A stretch of DNA of 55,600 nucleotides from Kitasatospora cheerisanensis KCTC 2395 (GCF_000696185.1 NZ_KK853997.1:6546856-6602455), one strand, 5' to 3'; counted from the first letter of the stretch, positions 1 to 8,278 are shown. Numbers and translations are program-made. Notes: generated by a model not told the origin, from the letters alone.

Positions 1-43
1 CGCCTCCGCGAGCCGCTCCGGCCGGACCCGTCCTGGTCCGCGG
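1..43 (+). other. Misplaced mate-pair segment (copy of 6243-6287)
   Basis: These bases repeat the sequence at 6243-6287 inside the MocR regulator gene, differing only by shorter homopolymers (CCCC read as CCC, CC as C, GGG as GG). They sit directly left of a library linker, so they are the far end of a circularised paired-end fragment and not chromosomal sequence at this place. Confidence 0.9.
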
Positions 44-87
44 CGTAATTAACTTCGTTATAGCATACATTATACGAAGTTATACGA
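44..87 (+). other. 454 paired-end (loxP) linker left in the assembly
   Basis: The core holds the loxP spacer GCATACAT and an intact right arm TATACGAAGTTAT, flanked by CGTAA on the left and ACGA on the right. This is the arrangement of the 42-nt Titanium paired-end linker, here 44 nt long because of two extra T (AAT to AATT, CGT to CGTT), typical homopolymer overcalls. It is a technical sequence, not a natural recombination site. Chromosomal sequence starts at 88. Confidence 0.92.
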
Positions 88-647
88 GGTTCGGCCGCCA
101 GCGCGTCCACCCGGGCGGCGCCGCCCGTCCGCACCAACTCCCGCCAGGCGTAGGCCACTTCCGGATCGGTCGGGCGGCCCTCCCGAAGGCGGCGGGTGAG
201 CACGGCACCGACCAGGGCGAAGCGGGACTCCCAGGACGGGGCCGCTCGTAGCCGTTCCTCCAGCCGGCCGGCCTCGCGCCCCCACAGGTCCGCGAGCGAG
301 ACCGCCGCCGCGCCGGAGGTCGAGAGGCCGCCGAGGACGGCGTGCGCGACCAGCGGTGAGAGCCGCAGTTGCAGGCACACCACGCCGCGACCGCCGCCCC
401 GCAGCCCGTCCGCCCCCAATGCGATCACCGAACTCCCGGACAGCCGGCGGTCCCCGTCGTCCACCGTCATCGGCCCGTCCCCGAGATCGACCCCGATCGA
501 CACCGCCGGAAACGGCACGATGCCCAACTCGATCCCGTTCTCCGCCGGTATCCGGAACCCGGCCATGCCGACACCCGGCAGCCGCCACGAGGGAGTCGAA
601 AGCTCCCAGTCGGCCGCCCCCTGCTGCCCCGCCCCGGTGGATCGCAC
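88..647 (-). CDS. AraC-type regulator, C-terminal HTH missing at contig end
   Basis: Reading leftwards from a GTG at 647 (an in-frame stop lies just upstream), the frame gives about 186 residues beginning VRSTGAGQQGAADWELSTPS. The pattern with WRLPG, GFRIPAENGIELGIVPFPAV, LQLRLSPLVAHAVLGGL and LADLWGREAGRLEERLRAA is the N-terminal domain of a common streptomycete AraC family. In that family the next element is a helix-turn-helix that starts after a VDALAAE-like phrase, exactly where the sequence runs into the linker. The DNA-binding half is therefore missing because the contig ends, not because the gene is broken. Ligand unknown. It lies upstream-to-downstream on the same strand as the TSUP gene but 108 bp away. 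Confidence 0.7.
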
Positions 648-755
648 ACCACCAGCCTACGGCGGGCCGAACCGGCCGCGAACCCATGCAGAGCAGGGGA
701 GTTGGCGGCACACGGGCCGCCCCCTCCGAGAGCGCCCGGGCGGGGCTGCGGGTGG

Positions 756-1475
756 TCAGAACCCGGCGGTCAGGCCCTTGGTCAGGGTGACCAGGCCGCC
801 GGCCAGGGCCAGGGCGAGGACCAGTCGACGGAGCGGGCGGTCGGGGATGCGGCCGGACAGCAGGTGGCCGGCCGCTGTGCCCGCCGCGACGGCGCTGCCC
901 GCGGCGGCCCATTGCGGGTGGGTGAGAGCCGGGAAGCCCTTCGCGGAGAGCGACATCGCGTTGACGGCCAGCCCGAAGAGCTGGGCGTTCGGTAGGAACT
1001 CCCGCGCCGACCAGCCGCAGTTCGCCGCGTACAGCGACACCGCCGGACCGCCCACGCCCGCCGCCGCGTTCAACAGCCCGCCGGCCGCGCCCGCCGCCAC
1101 CGCCCCGGGCACCCCGCGCAGCGCGGCCGCGCGCACCCCGAGCATCACCACCACGGACGCCACGCTCACCACCGCGCCGATCGCCACCAGCAGCACCGCC
1201 TCGGGCGCCGTCGCCGCCAGTCGCGCCCCGACCGGCACGGTGATGGCGGCGGCCAGCACCAGCGGCACCGTTCGCCCCGGCCGGACCCCGCGCCACTCGG
1301 CGGCCAGGCCCAGCACGCTGATCGCCCCCGACGCGCAGTTCGACAGCCCCACCCCGTCCGCCGGCCCGAGCAGCAGCACCAGCACCGGCGCGGCGATCAA
1401 CGCGAACCCGACCCCGGAGAGCCGCTGCACCGCCGCCCCGGCCAGCACCACTGCCCCCAGCACCGCCACACCCAC
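756..1475 (-). CDS. TSUP (TauE/SafE) family membrane exporter
   Basis: A 239-residue protein that is almost entirely hydrophobic segments, with about eight predicted membrane helices. It shows the two-fold repeat typical of the TauE/SafE anion exporters, including a GVGGPAVSLY motif near residue 150 in the second repeat (family hallmark GxGGG/GVGGP). Such proteins move sulfonates, sulfite or other small organic anions across the cytoplasmic membrane, but the substrate cannot be read from sequence. The start is a GTG (MGVAVLGAVV); a second in-frame GTG lies two codons later. It is followed at 34 bp upstream by a small Cys-rich gene on the same strand. Confidence 0.8.
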   Translation of the reverse strand: MGVAVLGAVVLAGAAVQRLSGVGFALIAAPVLVLLLGPADGVGLSNCASGAISVLGLAAEWRGVRPGRTVPLVLAAAITVPVGARLAATAPEAVLLVAIGAVVSVASVVVMLGVRAAALRGVPGAVAAGAAGGLLNAAAGVGGPAVSLYAANCGWSAREFLPNAQLFGLAVNAMSLSAKGFPALTHPQWAAAGSAVAAGTAAGHLLSGRIPDRPLRRLVLALALAGGLVTLTKGLTAGF

Positions 1476-1509
1476 CGCGCAGCCTCCCGTCGAACCCCGC
1501 CATCGGGGT

Positions 1510-1872
1510 TCACCTGCTGTCGACGACCTTCGGCGGACGGCTCCTTGCCGCGGAGCGTTCGGCGGCGCGGCGGGCGAGCGGGGCGGGGGTCCGCTCCCGG
1601 CAGGCCAGCCACTCGCGGGCCTCGGCGACGGAGCGCGGCCGGTAACCGGGGCCGCCGCAGCAGCTCTTGTGGAAGCCGACGCCCGCGCCGAGGAGGAGGG
1701 TGAGGGTCTGCCAGGCGGCCGTGTCGCGGCGGCGGGGCGCGGCGAAGGCCGAGCCCGCGTGGAGCAGGGGCCCGGCGCAGCGCGGGCAGCGGCGTTCGTG
1801 GTCGCCGAGAAAGCGCTGCTTGTAGGAGGCCCGGCAGGGCAGGCAGACGTACGAGGTTTTCCCGTGGGCCAT
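1510..1872 (-). CDS. Small CxxC zinc-ribbon-like protein
   Basis: A 120-residue protein starting MAHGKTSYVCLPCRASYKQ. Two CxxC pairs (YVCLPC and RRCPRC, residues about 10-35) look like a zinc ribbon, followed by GPLLHAGSAFAAPRRRDTAA and a CCGGPGYRP stretch. I recognise it as a widespread streptomycete family; short relatives have been labelled deoxyxylulose-phosphate synthase in databases, but the length and the Cys motifs rule that out. The GC-rich, Arg-rich C-terminus is poorly conserved in appearance. Function unknown. ATG at 1872 chosen because MAHGKTSYV is the natural start of the family. Confidence 0.7.
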   Translation of the reverse strand: MAHGKTSYVCLPCRASYKQRFLGDHERRCPRCAGPLLHAGSAFAAPRRRDTAAWQTLTLLLGAGVGFHKSCCGGPGYRPRSVAEAREWLACRERTPAPLARRAAERSAARSRPPKVVDSR

Positions 1873-1943
1873 GCCCGCCAGCGTACGGGCGGGCCGGGGG
1901 AGGGTTCGACCGGGTTTTCGAAGGCCCGTCCCGGTGGCGGGAG

Positions 1944-2876
1944 TTACCAGGCGAAGGGGGAGACCGCGCCCACGCGGGAGGCGGTGAGGGAGTGGCGGAG
2001 GCGGCGGTAGGCGGCGTCGTCGAAGTGGCCGGCGCGGGGGTGGAGGACGGTCGCGGCGGAGAGGGCGACCGCGTCGGGGAGGATCGCGGACCAGCCGGCG
2101 TTGCCGGAGAGGCCGGCGGCGAGCGCCGCGACGGTGGAGTCGCCCGCGCCGGTGGGGTTGCCGGTGACGGCGGCCGGCGGGGCGCAGCGCCAGGCGCCGT
2201 GGGTGTCGACGGCGAGCAGGCCGTCGGCGCCGAGCGAGGCGAGGACGGCTTCGGCGCCGCGCCGCAGCAGGGTGCGGGCGGCGTCGTGCGGGTCGGGCAG
2301 GCCGGTGGCGGTGGTGAGTTCGGAAGCGTTCGGCTTGATCACGGTGGGCCGGGCGGGCAGCGCGGCGAGCAGCGCGGGGCCGTCCGCGTCGAGCACCACG
2401 GGGATGTCGAACGTGCGTCCGAGGGTGACGAGTTGGGCGTATCCGTCGACGGGCGCGCCGGGCGGGAGGCTGCCGGAGAGGACCAGCACGGCGGCCTGCG
2501 GAAGGTGGCGCCGGGTCTCGGCGACCAGGGCGTCCCACTCGGCGGGGTCGAGCACCGGGCCGGGTTCGTTGAGCATGGTGGCGTCGGTGGGGTCGATCAC
2601 GGCGACGGTGCGGCGGGTGTCCCCGGCGATCGGGACGGGGGCGTGGTCGAGCCCGGCGGCGGTGAGTTCGGTGCGGACCGCGTCACCGGTGGGGCCGCCG
2701 AGCGGCAGGACGCAGCGGGCCGGGCGGCCCAGCGCGGTCAGCACCCGGGCCACGTTGACGCCCTTGCCGCCGGCCTGGGTGGCGACGCCGGTGACCCGGT
2801 GGCTGGTGTGCGGGCGGAAGCAGGGAACGGTGTAGGTGACGTCCAGCGCCGGATTGGGTGTGACGGTGAGGATCAC
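1944..2876 (-). CDS. PfkB-family sugar-phosphate kinase (1-phosphofructokinase/LacC type)
   Basis: A 310-residue ribokinase-fold enzyme. The N-terminus ILTVTPNPALDVTYTV and GGKGVNVARVL (residues 36-46) are the hexose-phosphate kinase signature, and NPTGAGDSTVAALAAG (240-255) is the second PfkB signature, with Asp246 the expected catalytic base. Members phosphorylate fructose-1-phosphate or tagatose-6-phosphate using ATP. No fructose PTS permease or DeoR repressor gene adjoins it, unlike a typical fru operon, so the substrate is uncertain. The GTG start at 2876 gives the usual MILTVT beginning. A pair of 10-bp-spaced direct repeats lies upstream. Confidence 0.82.
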   Translation of the reverse strand: MILTVTPNPALDVTYTVPCFRPHTSHRVTGVATQAGGKGVNVARVLTALGRPARCVLPLGGPTGDAVRTELTAAGLDHAPVPIAGDTRRTVAVIDPTDATMLNEPGPVLDPAEWDALVAETRRHLPQAAVLVLSGSLPPGAPVDGYAQLVTLGRTFDIPVVLDADGPALLAALPARPTVIKPNASELTTATGLPDPHDAARTLLRRGAEAVLASLGADGLLAVDTHGAWRCAPPAAVTGNPTGAGDSTVAALAAGLSGNAGWSAILPDAVALSAATVLHPRAGHFDDAAYRRLRHSLTASRVGAVSPFAW

Positions 2877-2930
2877 GACGGACGCCCCCAGGAAACTCGA
2901 CTGGCTGTTCGAAGCTGCTTGATCATAGCG

Positions 2931-2947
2931 ATATTCGCGCATATTCG
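2931..2947 (-). promoter_or_regulatory. Phased direct repeats upstream of the PfkB kinase
   Basis: ATATTCG occurs at 2931-2937 and 2941-2947, exactly one helical turn apart, in an AT-rich patch (2920-2955) that stands out from its surroundings. Read toward the kinase it is CGAATAT twice. Tandem same-face repeats are common for DeoR-type repressors of sugar genes, so an operator for the kinase is a fair inference. No cognate regulator gene is adjacent. Confidence 0.45.
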
Positions 2948-2980
2948 AGCAAATCGAACCCCGGGTGGGCGGCCGGACCG

Positions 2981-3835
2981 CTACTTGAGCAGCCGGGACA
3001 GGCGCCGGTCGGCCAGCACCCGCCCACCGGTCTGGCAGGTCGGACAGTACTGCAGCGAGGAGTCCGCGAAGTTCACCGAGCGCACCGTGTCCCCGCAGAC
3101 GGGGCAGCTCTCGCCGGCCCGGCCGTGCACCGCCAGGTTGGCCTTCTTCTCCGACTTCAGCCCCTCGGCCGGCGCCGCCCGCAACTGCTCCAGCGCGCCG
3201 CCCAGTTCCTGTCGGATCGCCGTGTGCAGTCGCTCCAGCCGCTCCGCGTCCAGGGAGGCGGCCAGCGCGTACGGGGAGAGCTTCGCGGTGTGCAGGATCT
3301 CGTCGGAGTACGCGTTGCCGATCCCGGCAAGCACGGTCTGGTCGGTGAGGAAGGTCTTCAGCCGCTGCTTGGCCCCGGCGGCGAGCGCGGCGAGCTGCTC
3401 CGGGGTGGCGGCCAGCGCGTCCACGCCGAGGCGGGCGATGCCGGGCACCTGCTGAGGGTCCGTCACCACGTGGGCGGCGAGGCGCTTGGTGGTGCCCTGC
3501 TCGGTGAGGTCGAAGCCGCTGCCGTCGTCCAGCACGAGCCGCAGCGCGAGCGGCCCGCGTCGGCTCGGCGGCTTGGCCGGGAAGGACGCGCGCCGGTGCA
3601 CCCAGCCGGCCCGGGCCAGGTGCACCACCAGGTGCGGGCCGCCGTCGGTGGCCAGGTCGAGGAACTTGCCGTGCCGGGACACGCCGCTGACGGCCCGTCC
3701 GGTGAGCGCCTGCACCGGCGGGTCGAAGGTCTTCAACGCCTGGATCGACAGCACGTCCACACGGTCCAGGACGCGTCCGGCGCAGGCGGCGGTCATCCGC
3801 TCGGCGAGCGCCTGTACTTCGGGGAGTTCGGGCAC
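2981..3835 (-). CDS. Fpg/Nei family DNA glycosylase/AP lyase
   Basis: A 284-residue base-excision repair enzyme. It begins MPELPEVQALAERM, where Pro2 (after Met removal) is the Schiff-base nucleophile and Glu3 the acid; SRHGKFLDL carries the conserved beta-hairpin Lys. The C-terminus has the four-Cys zinc finger CPVCG...QYCPTCQ followed by RRLSRLLK. The sequence is closer to the actinobacterial Nei-like branch than to MutM because of the QALKTFDPP and AGWVHRR phrases; which lesions it removes (8-oxoguanine or oxidised pyrimidines) cannot be fixed here. Transcribed toward the PfkB gene with 104 bp between them. Confidence 0.85.
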   Translation of the reverse strand: MPELPEVQALAERMTAACAGRVLDRVDVLSIQALKTFDPPVQALTGRAVSGVSRHGKFLDLATDGGPHLVVHLARAGWVHRRASFPAKPPSRRGPLALRLVLDDGSGFDLTEQGTTKRLAAHVVTDPQQVPGIARLGVDALAATPEQLAALAAGAKQRLKTFLTDQTVLAGIGNAYSDEILHTAKLSPYALAASLDAERLERLHTAIRQELGGALEQLRAAPAEGLKSEKKANLAVHGRAGESCPVCGDTVRSVNFADSSLQYCPTCQTGGRVLADRRLSRLLK

Positions 3836-3924
3836 CCGTCCAGTCTCGCCCCGCCCGGGCGGCCCGGGCCACCGGAGCGGCGACGGGCGGGGCAGCTGTC
3901 GGCAGCCTGCCGGTGCGCGCTAAG

Positions 3925-3936
3925 TTGTCTGTACAA
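3925..3936. promoter_or_regulatory. Possible GntR-type half-site palindrome upstream of a DMT gene
   Basis: TTGTCTGTACAA has 4-bp inverted arms (TTGT/ACAA) around CTGT and resembles GntR-family operators. It sits between the divergent glycosylase (start 3835) and the DMT transporter (start 4030). Short and therefore weak evidence. Confidence 0.3.
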
Positions 3937-4029
3937 GTCGGCGGGCCGGTGGCCGGTCGGCCGAGGGCCGCAGCCGGCCGGCAGCGGTCGGTGGGTTGAC
4001 GGACGGGGAGCCGTCGGAGGGAGATTCGG

Positions 4030-4878
4030 GTGAGCCAGGACGCCGTCCCGGTCGTGGTGTTGGCCGCCGCGCTGCTGCACGCGGTGTGGAACGCGCTGGT
4101 GCACGGGGTGCGCGACCGGCTGGCCGGCGTGGCGCTGATGAACCTGGTGTTCGTGGCCTTCGGCGCGGTGTCCGCGCTGTTCGTGCCGCTGCCCGGGGCC
4201 CGCGCCCTGCCGTACCTGCTGGCCTCGACCGCGCTGCAGGTCGGCTACCAATTGCTGCTGGCCCGGGCCTACCGGCTCGGCGACTTCGGCCAGATGTACC
4301 CGATCGCCCGTGGCACCTCCCCGGCGGTGGTCGCGCTGCTCGCCGCGACCGTGCTGCACCACCCGGTGCCGGCCGGGCAGGCCGTCGCCGTCGTCGTGAT
4401 CTCGCTCGGCCTGGCCGGGCTGGCCCTGGCCGGCGGGTGGCCGCGACGCGAGCAGCTCCCGGCGCTGGCCGCCGCGCTCGGCACCGGCGTCCTGATCGCC
4501 TGCTACACCGTGGTGGACGGGAACGGGGTGCGGGCCGCGAACTCCACCGGCGGCTACCTCGCCTGGATGTTCGTCCTCCAGGGCCTGGCCGTCCTCGCCG
4601 CCGTGGTCGCCGTGCGGGGCCGCACCCTGCTGCCCGCGCTGCGCGAGGGGCGCGCCGCGTCGGTGGCCGGCGGCCTGATGTCCCTCACCGCGTACGGCCT
4701 GGTGGTGTGGGCCCAGACCGTCGGCGACCTGCCCACCATCGCCGCCCTCCGGGAGACCTCCATCGTCATCGCGGCCCTGATCGGCACCCTCGTCCTGCGC
4801 GAACGCCTCGGCACCCTGCGGCTGGCCGCCAGCGCCACCGTCCTCACCGGCATAGCCCTGCTGGAACTCGCGCACTGA
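4030..4878 (+). CDS. EamA/DMT-family transporter
   Basis: A 282-residue membrane protein with about nine to ten hydrophobic helices and the internal duplication of the drug/metabolite transporter superfamily. Motif-like pieces are LLHAVWNALVHG near the N-terminus, YPIARGTSPAVVALLA around residue 95, and ALRETSIVIAALIGTLVLRERLG near 245, the typical EamA tail-end helix pair. Substrate unknown. Starts at GTG (MSQDAVPVVVLAAALLHAVW) with a purine-rich GGAGGGA just upstream. It is monocistronic, and its TGA stop begins an imperfect TGACG...CGTC palindrome. Confidence 0.8.
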   Translation: MSQDAVPVVVLAAALLHAVWNALVHGVRDRLAGVALMNLVFVAFGAVSALFVPLPGARALPYLLASTALQVGYQLLLARAYRLGDFGQMYPIARGTSPAVVALLAATVLHHPVPAGQAVAVVVISLGLAGLALAGGWPRREQLPALAAALGTGVLIACYTVVDGNGVRAANSTGGYLAWMFVLQGLAVLAAVVAVRGRTLLPALREGRAASVAGGLMSLTAYGLVVWAQTVGDLPTIAALRETSIVIAALIGTLVLRERLGTLRLAASATVLTGIALLELAH

Positions 4879-5038
4879 CGGCGCGTCGGGCCGGCCGGCC
4901 TGCGGCGGCTTTCCTTCACCGTCGGGGGGAGCACCGACGGACCGGCCGACCGCACCCGCCGACCCGACGGCGCCGGCGCTCGGCCTCCAGTGGGCGCTCG
5001 CGCTCCAGGAGCTCTGCGAGCTCGGGGCGGTCGCTGTC

Positions 5039-5396
5039 GTGAGCGGGCAGGTGTCGTCCTCGATCCGAACGCTGATGATGTTCTGCTGCCTCCTGTTCAC
5101 CGTCGTGTGCTGCGCGGTCGGTGCGGTCTGGGTGCGTCGGTGCCGGCGCAGTGCCGAGGCGCTCACTCCCGGCAGCCGGCCGTTCCGGCTGGGCCGGACC
5201 ACGGCGGGCCGGTGGATCCCGGTGCTCAACCGGTGGACGCGCTGGCGGGTCCTGCTCGGCCGGTGGCGTACCTGGGGCCTCGCCGGCATCCCGCTGCCGG
5301 ACCACCGTCCGCCAACTGGCCGCCCCCGACATCCCGTCGACGGACCCCTGGGAGGACGCCGTCGCCGCAGACCGGGCGAAGCTCTCGGCGCATTGA
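5039..5396 (+). CDS. Small membrane protein with an apparent +1 frameshift
   Basis: From GTG 5039 the frame encodes SSSIRTLMMFCCLLFTVVCC, one membrane helix, then a basic cytoplasmic-looking segment ending WRTWGLAGIPLPD. High third-position GC stops at about 5300 in this frame and continues in the next, which ends naturally with LAAPDIPSTDPWEDAVAADR then AKLSAH and TGA at 5394. Reading across with one base removed near 5290-5306 gives a 118-residue protein. No homologue recognised. The shift may be a sequencing overcall or a real mutation. Existence of the gene is moderately supported only. Confidence 0.4.
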
Positions 5397-5528
5397 GGCG
5401 GGCGCGACGGCCAACTGGTCTGTCACTCGGGTGAGTTGAGTGCGGGTCTGGGCAGGGTGGCAAGGCCGGTCGGGGCCGGCTGCCGGCTCAGGCTCTGCCG
5501 ACTCGTCGTCCTGCCGGCGTGGAAGCTC

Positions 5529-6944
5529 TCAGGCCAGGGAGGCCAGTGCGGTGGCCAGGCGGTGGGCGGCGTCGGTCAGTTGGGCGTGGGTTTCGGCGGC
5601 GGCGAAGGTGGTGCGGGTGCGGGGGGCGGGTTCGGCGGTGAAGTAGCCGCGGCCGGGGGAGACGGCGACGCCGTGCCGCAGGGCGGCCGAGGTGAAGGCG
5701 CCGGGGTCGACCGTGCCGGGCAGCGGGAGCCAGAGGTGGAAGCCGCCGTACGGGAGGCGGTCGGGCAGGAGTTCCGGGGCGCGGTGGGCCAGGGCGGCGG
5801 CGAAGAGCTGCCGGCGGTCCGTCAGCTCGCGGGCCAGGGTGCGCAGGTGGCGCGGCCAGTCCGGGGAGGTGACGAGTTCCAGGGCGGCTTCCTGGAGGGG
5901 GCGCGGGACGAAGAAGGAGTCCACTGCCTGGACGGCGCGGAGCCGGGCCAGGGCCGGGCCGCGGGCGACCAGCGCGCCGACCCGGAGGCTGGGGGCGGCC
6001 GCCTTGGTGAGCGAGCGCAGGTGGACCACGGTGCCGTCGGGGTCGTCGGCGGCGAGCGGCGGCGGGAGCTCGGGGGCGTCGGCGTGGGCGAGCAGCCGGG
6101 CGAAGTCGTCCTCCACCACGAAGGCCCCGGCCCGCTTCGCGGCGGCCAGCACGGCCCGCCGCCGCTCGGCGCCGAGCACCGCGCCGGTCGGGTTCTGGAA
6201 CAGCGGCTGGCAGACGAACAGCCGGGCGCCGGTGGCCGCGAACGCCTCCGCGAGCCGCTCCGGCCGGACCCCGTCCTGGTCCGCCGGGACGGGCACCGGA
6301 CGCAGCCCGGCGGCCCGGGCGATCGCCAACAGGCCCGGATAGGTGGGGGATTCGACCAGGACCGGCGCGCCGGGCGGGGCCAGCGAGCGCAGCGCCGTGG
6401 TCAGCGCACTCTGGCCGCCGGCCGTGATCAGCACCTCGGCCGCGGTGACGCCGCCGCCGATCTCGCGGGCGAACCAGCCGCGCAGCTCCGGCAGGCCCTC
6501 CAGCGGCGGGCGGCCCCACGCGCCGGGCCGGCGGGCCGCCCGGGAGAGCGCACCGGCGAGCGCGCGTTCCGGGAGCAGCGACGGGTGCGGGTAGCCGCTG
6601 TTCAGGTCGATCACCTCCGGCGGGGCCAGGGCGAGCGCCGCCAGCACCCCGGAGGCGTCCACCGTGCGGGCCGGCGGCGCACCGGCCTCCGCGCTGAGCG
6701 CGACCTCCTGCCAGGAGAAGTCGCCCTGCGCGACGGACGCGGGCCGCGGCTCGGCCCGGAACACCCCCGCGCCCGGACGCGTCACCACCACGCCCTCCGC
6801 GACCAGCTCGCGGATCGCCCGGGACACCGAGACCGGGCTGACCCGGTAGCGCTCCACCAGCTCCCTGCTACTCGGGACCCGCTCCCCCGGCGAGTAGCGC
6901 AACACGGTGCTGCGCAGCGCGTCCGTCAGCTCCTGCACGGTCAT
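5529..6944 (-). CDS. MocR/PdxR-type GntR regulator with aminotransferase domain
   Basis: A 471-residue fusion. Residues 1-70 are a GntR winged helix (ALRSTVLRYSPGERVPSSRE, RYRVSPVSVSRAIRELVAEG), followed by a class I aminotransferase fold with SGYPHPSLLP, VLVESPTYPGLL, VCQPLFQNPTGAVLG and the PLP-binding lysine in LRSLTKAAAPSLRVGALVAR. MocR proteins bind PLP and act as transcription factors, usually controlling the adjacent gene. Here it is divergent, with only 44 bp between, from a DMT exporter at 6989, so that exporter is the likely target. The true ligand (a PLP adduct of an amine or amino acid) is unknown. Bases 6243-6287 of this gene are duplicated at the window's left edge as an artefact. 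Confidence 0.85.
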   Translation of the reverse strand: MTVQELTDALRSTVLRYSPGERVPSSRELVERYRVSPVSVSRAIRELVAEGVVVTRPGAGVFRAEPRPASVAQGDFSWQEVALSAEAGAPPARTVDASGVLAALALAPPEVIDLNSGYPHPSLLPERALAGALSRAARRPGAWGRPPLEGLPELRGWFAREIGGGVTAAEVLITAGGQSALTTALRSLAPPGAPVLVESPTYPGLLAIARAAGLRPVPVPADQDGVRPERLAEAFAATGARLFVCQPLFQNPTGAVLGAERRRAVLAAAKRAGAFVVEDDFARLLAHADAPELPPPLAADDPDGTVVHLRSLTKAAAPSLRVGALVARGPALARLRAVQAVDSFFVPRPLQEAALELVTSPDWPRHLRTLARELTDRRQLFAAALAHRAPELLPDRLPYGGFHLWLPLPGTVDPGAFTSAALRHGVAVSPGRGYFTAEPAPRTRTTFAAAETHAQLTDAAHRLATALASLA

Positions 6945-6977
6945 TGACAGGCCTTCCGATCAGCACGGAGCGACTGC

Positions 6978-6989
6978 TACCGTCGTTCA
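6978..6989 (+). promoter_or_regulatory. Likely -10 element for a leaderless DMT transcript
   Basis: TACCGT at 6978-6983 lies five bases before the ATG at 6989, placing the expected transcription start at or next to the A of the start codon. No Shine-Dalgarno sequence precedes the ATG, which agrees with leaderless translation. Confidence 0.35.
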
Positions 6990-7906
6990 TGTCAGCACAG
7001 AATAGCGCTATCCCTCTTCCGTCAGTAGCGGTCGGCGGCACCGTCCAGGCCGCCCTGGGGACGCTCTGCTTCTCCTTCACCTTCCCCGCGACCAACTGGG
7101 CGCTGCACGGCCTCGGCCCGTGGACGCTCACCGGCCTGCGCGGCGTGCTGGCCGGACTGCTCGCCGCGGTCTGCCTGTTCGCGTCCGGGGCCAAGGTGCC
7201 GCCGCGCTCCGCGTGGCCGGGCCTGGCGGCCGTCGTCGCCGGGTGCGTGATCGGCTTCCCCGTCCTGTCCACCTTCGCGCTGCGGATCTCGTCCACCGCG
7301 CACTCCGCCGTCGTGATCGGCCTGCTGCCGCTCGCCACCGCGACCGTCGCCGCGCTGCGGGCCGGCTCGCGTCCGCCGCGGGCGTTCTGGCTCGCCGCGT
7401 CGGTCGGGGCGGCCGCGGTGCTGGCCTTCACCGTCCAGCAGAGCCACGGCGCGGGCCTGGGCACCGCAGACCTCTACCTGCTCGGCGCGCTGCTGATCTG
7501 CGCGGTCGGCTACGCGGAGGGCGGCCGGCTGTCCCGCACCATGCCCGGCTGGCAGGTGATCGCCTGGAGCCTGGTCGCCGCCCTCCCCGTGATGGCCGCC
7601 ACCGGCGCCTTCGCCCTCGCCGCCGAACCCGCCCACTGGACCTGGCACAGCGTCACCGGCCTGGCCTACCTCGGGGCGGTCTCCCAGTTCGGCGGCTTCG
7701 TGGTCTGGTACCGGGGCATGGCCGCGATCGGTGTTCCCCGGGCCAGCCAACTCCAGCTCGCCCAGCCGCTGTTGACCCTCTGCTGGGCCGTCCTGCTGCT
7801 CGCCGAACCGCTGCCCGGCACCGCCGTCCCCACCGCGCTGGCCGTCGTCGCCTGCATCGCCGTCACCCAGCGCGCGGGCAGTGCGGCGCGGCCCGCCGGG
7901 AGTTGA
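6989..7906 (+). CDS. EamA/DMT-family exporter, MocR-linked
   Basis: A 305-residue ten-helix transporter. Recognisable pieces are LCFSFTFPATNWALHGLGPW (helix 1-2), LRGVLAGLLAAVCLF, LRISSTAHSAVVIGLLPLAT (helix 4) and SQLQLAQPLLTLCWAVLLLA near the end, the usual EamA C-terminal repeat. ATG 6989 (MSAQNSAIPLPS) was chosen over an upstream GTG because the longer start would overlap the MocR gene and the promoter. Pairing of a MocR regulator with a divergent DMT exporter is common in streptomycetes and suggests export of an amine or amino-acid derivative. The stop codon lies in the loop of a strong hairpin. Confidence 0.82.
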   Translation: MSAQNSAIPLPSVAVGGTVQAALGTLCFSFTFPATNWALHGLGPWTLTGLRGVLAGLLAAVCLFASGAKVPPRSAWPGLAAVVAGCVIGFPVLSTFALRISSTAHSAVVIGLLPLATATVAALRAGSRPPRAFWLAASVGAAAVLAFTVQQSHGAGLGTADLYLLGALLICAVGYAEGGRLSRTMPGWQVIAWSLVAALPVMAATGAFALAAEPAHWTWHSVTGLAYLGAVSQFGGFVVWYRGMAAIGVPRASQLQLAQPLLTLCWAVLLLAEPLPGTAVPTALAVVACIAVTQRAGSAARPAGS

Positions 7907-7922
7907 GCGGCTCCCGGCGGGC
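7891..7922. terminator. Bidirectional hairpin between convergent genes
   Basis: Perfect 12-bp arms GCCCGCCGGGAG (7891-7902) and CTCCCGGCGGGC (7911-7922) enclose an 8-base loop that contains the TGA of the DMT gene. No U tract, as usual in this GC-rich group. It separates that gene from the convergent rhodanese gene. Confidence 0.75.
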
Positions 7923-7930
7923 CGTGCGGG

Positions 7931-8257
7931 TCACGCGGATTCGGTGGGGAGGCCCGCCTCGATCCAGTCCTGGATGCCCTCGCGGTACTTGCGGACGTCG
8001 GTGTAGCCGAGGGCGGTGAGGCGGTCCGCGACCTGTCCGCTGTTGGCGCAGGCGGGGTTGGAGCAGTAGGTGACGATCGCGGCGGAGCGGTCGGGGAGCA
8101 GGGCGGCGGCCCGGCTGTCGACCTCGGACGGGTGGAGCGCGAGCGCGCCGGGGAGGTGCTGGCGGGCGTAGTACTCGCCGGCCAGCGTGTCGACGACGGT
8201 CACGGTGCCGGCGTCGATCGCGGCCGACAGGTCGGCACGGGTGATGAGAGCGGTCAT
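7931..8257 (-). CDS. Rhodanese-like sulfurtransferase domain protein
   Basis: A 108-residue single-domain rhodanese. It has VVDTLAGEYYARQHLPGALA (the CH2A-like region) and the active-site loop YCSNPACANSG with the persulfide-forming Cys65, followed by LGYTDVRKYREGIQDWIEAG, the common C-terminal helix. It would carry sulfane sulfur in the cytoplasm; a precise partner is not visible. It is divergent from a TetR gene with 37 bp between starts, and a short palindrome lies in that gap, so repression by the TetR protein is likely. Confidence 0.85.
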   Translation of the reverse strand: MTALITRADLSAAIDAGTVTVVDTLAGEYYARQHLPGALALHPSEVDSRAAALLPDRSAAIVTYCSNPACANSGQVADRLTALGYTDVRKYREGIQDWIEAGLPTESA

Positions 8258-8278
8258 GTCACCATCTCCAAGGGATTC

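Noticed and set aside
44..87. Natural or engineered loxP recombination site
   Set aside because: The flanking CGTAA/ACGA bases and the displaced left flank match a paired-end library linker; it is a technical artefact.
1510..1872. Deoxyxylulose-5-phosphate synthase
   Set aside because: Database-style label for this small family, but 120 residues with CxxC pairs cannot be that thiamine-dependent enzyme.
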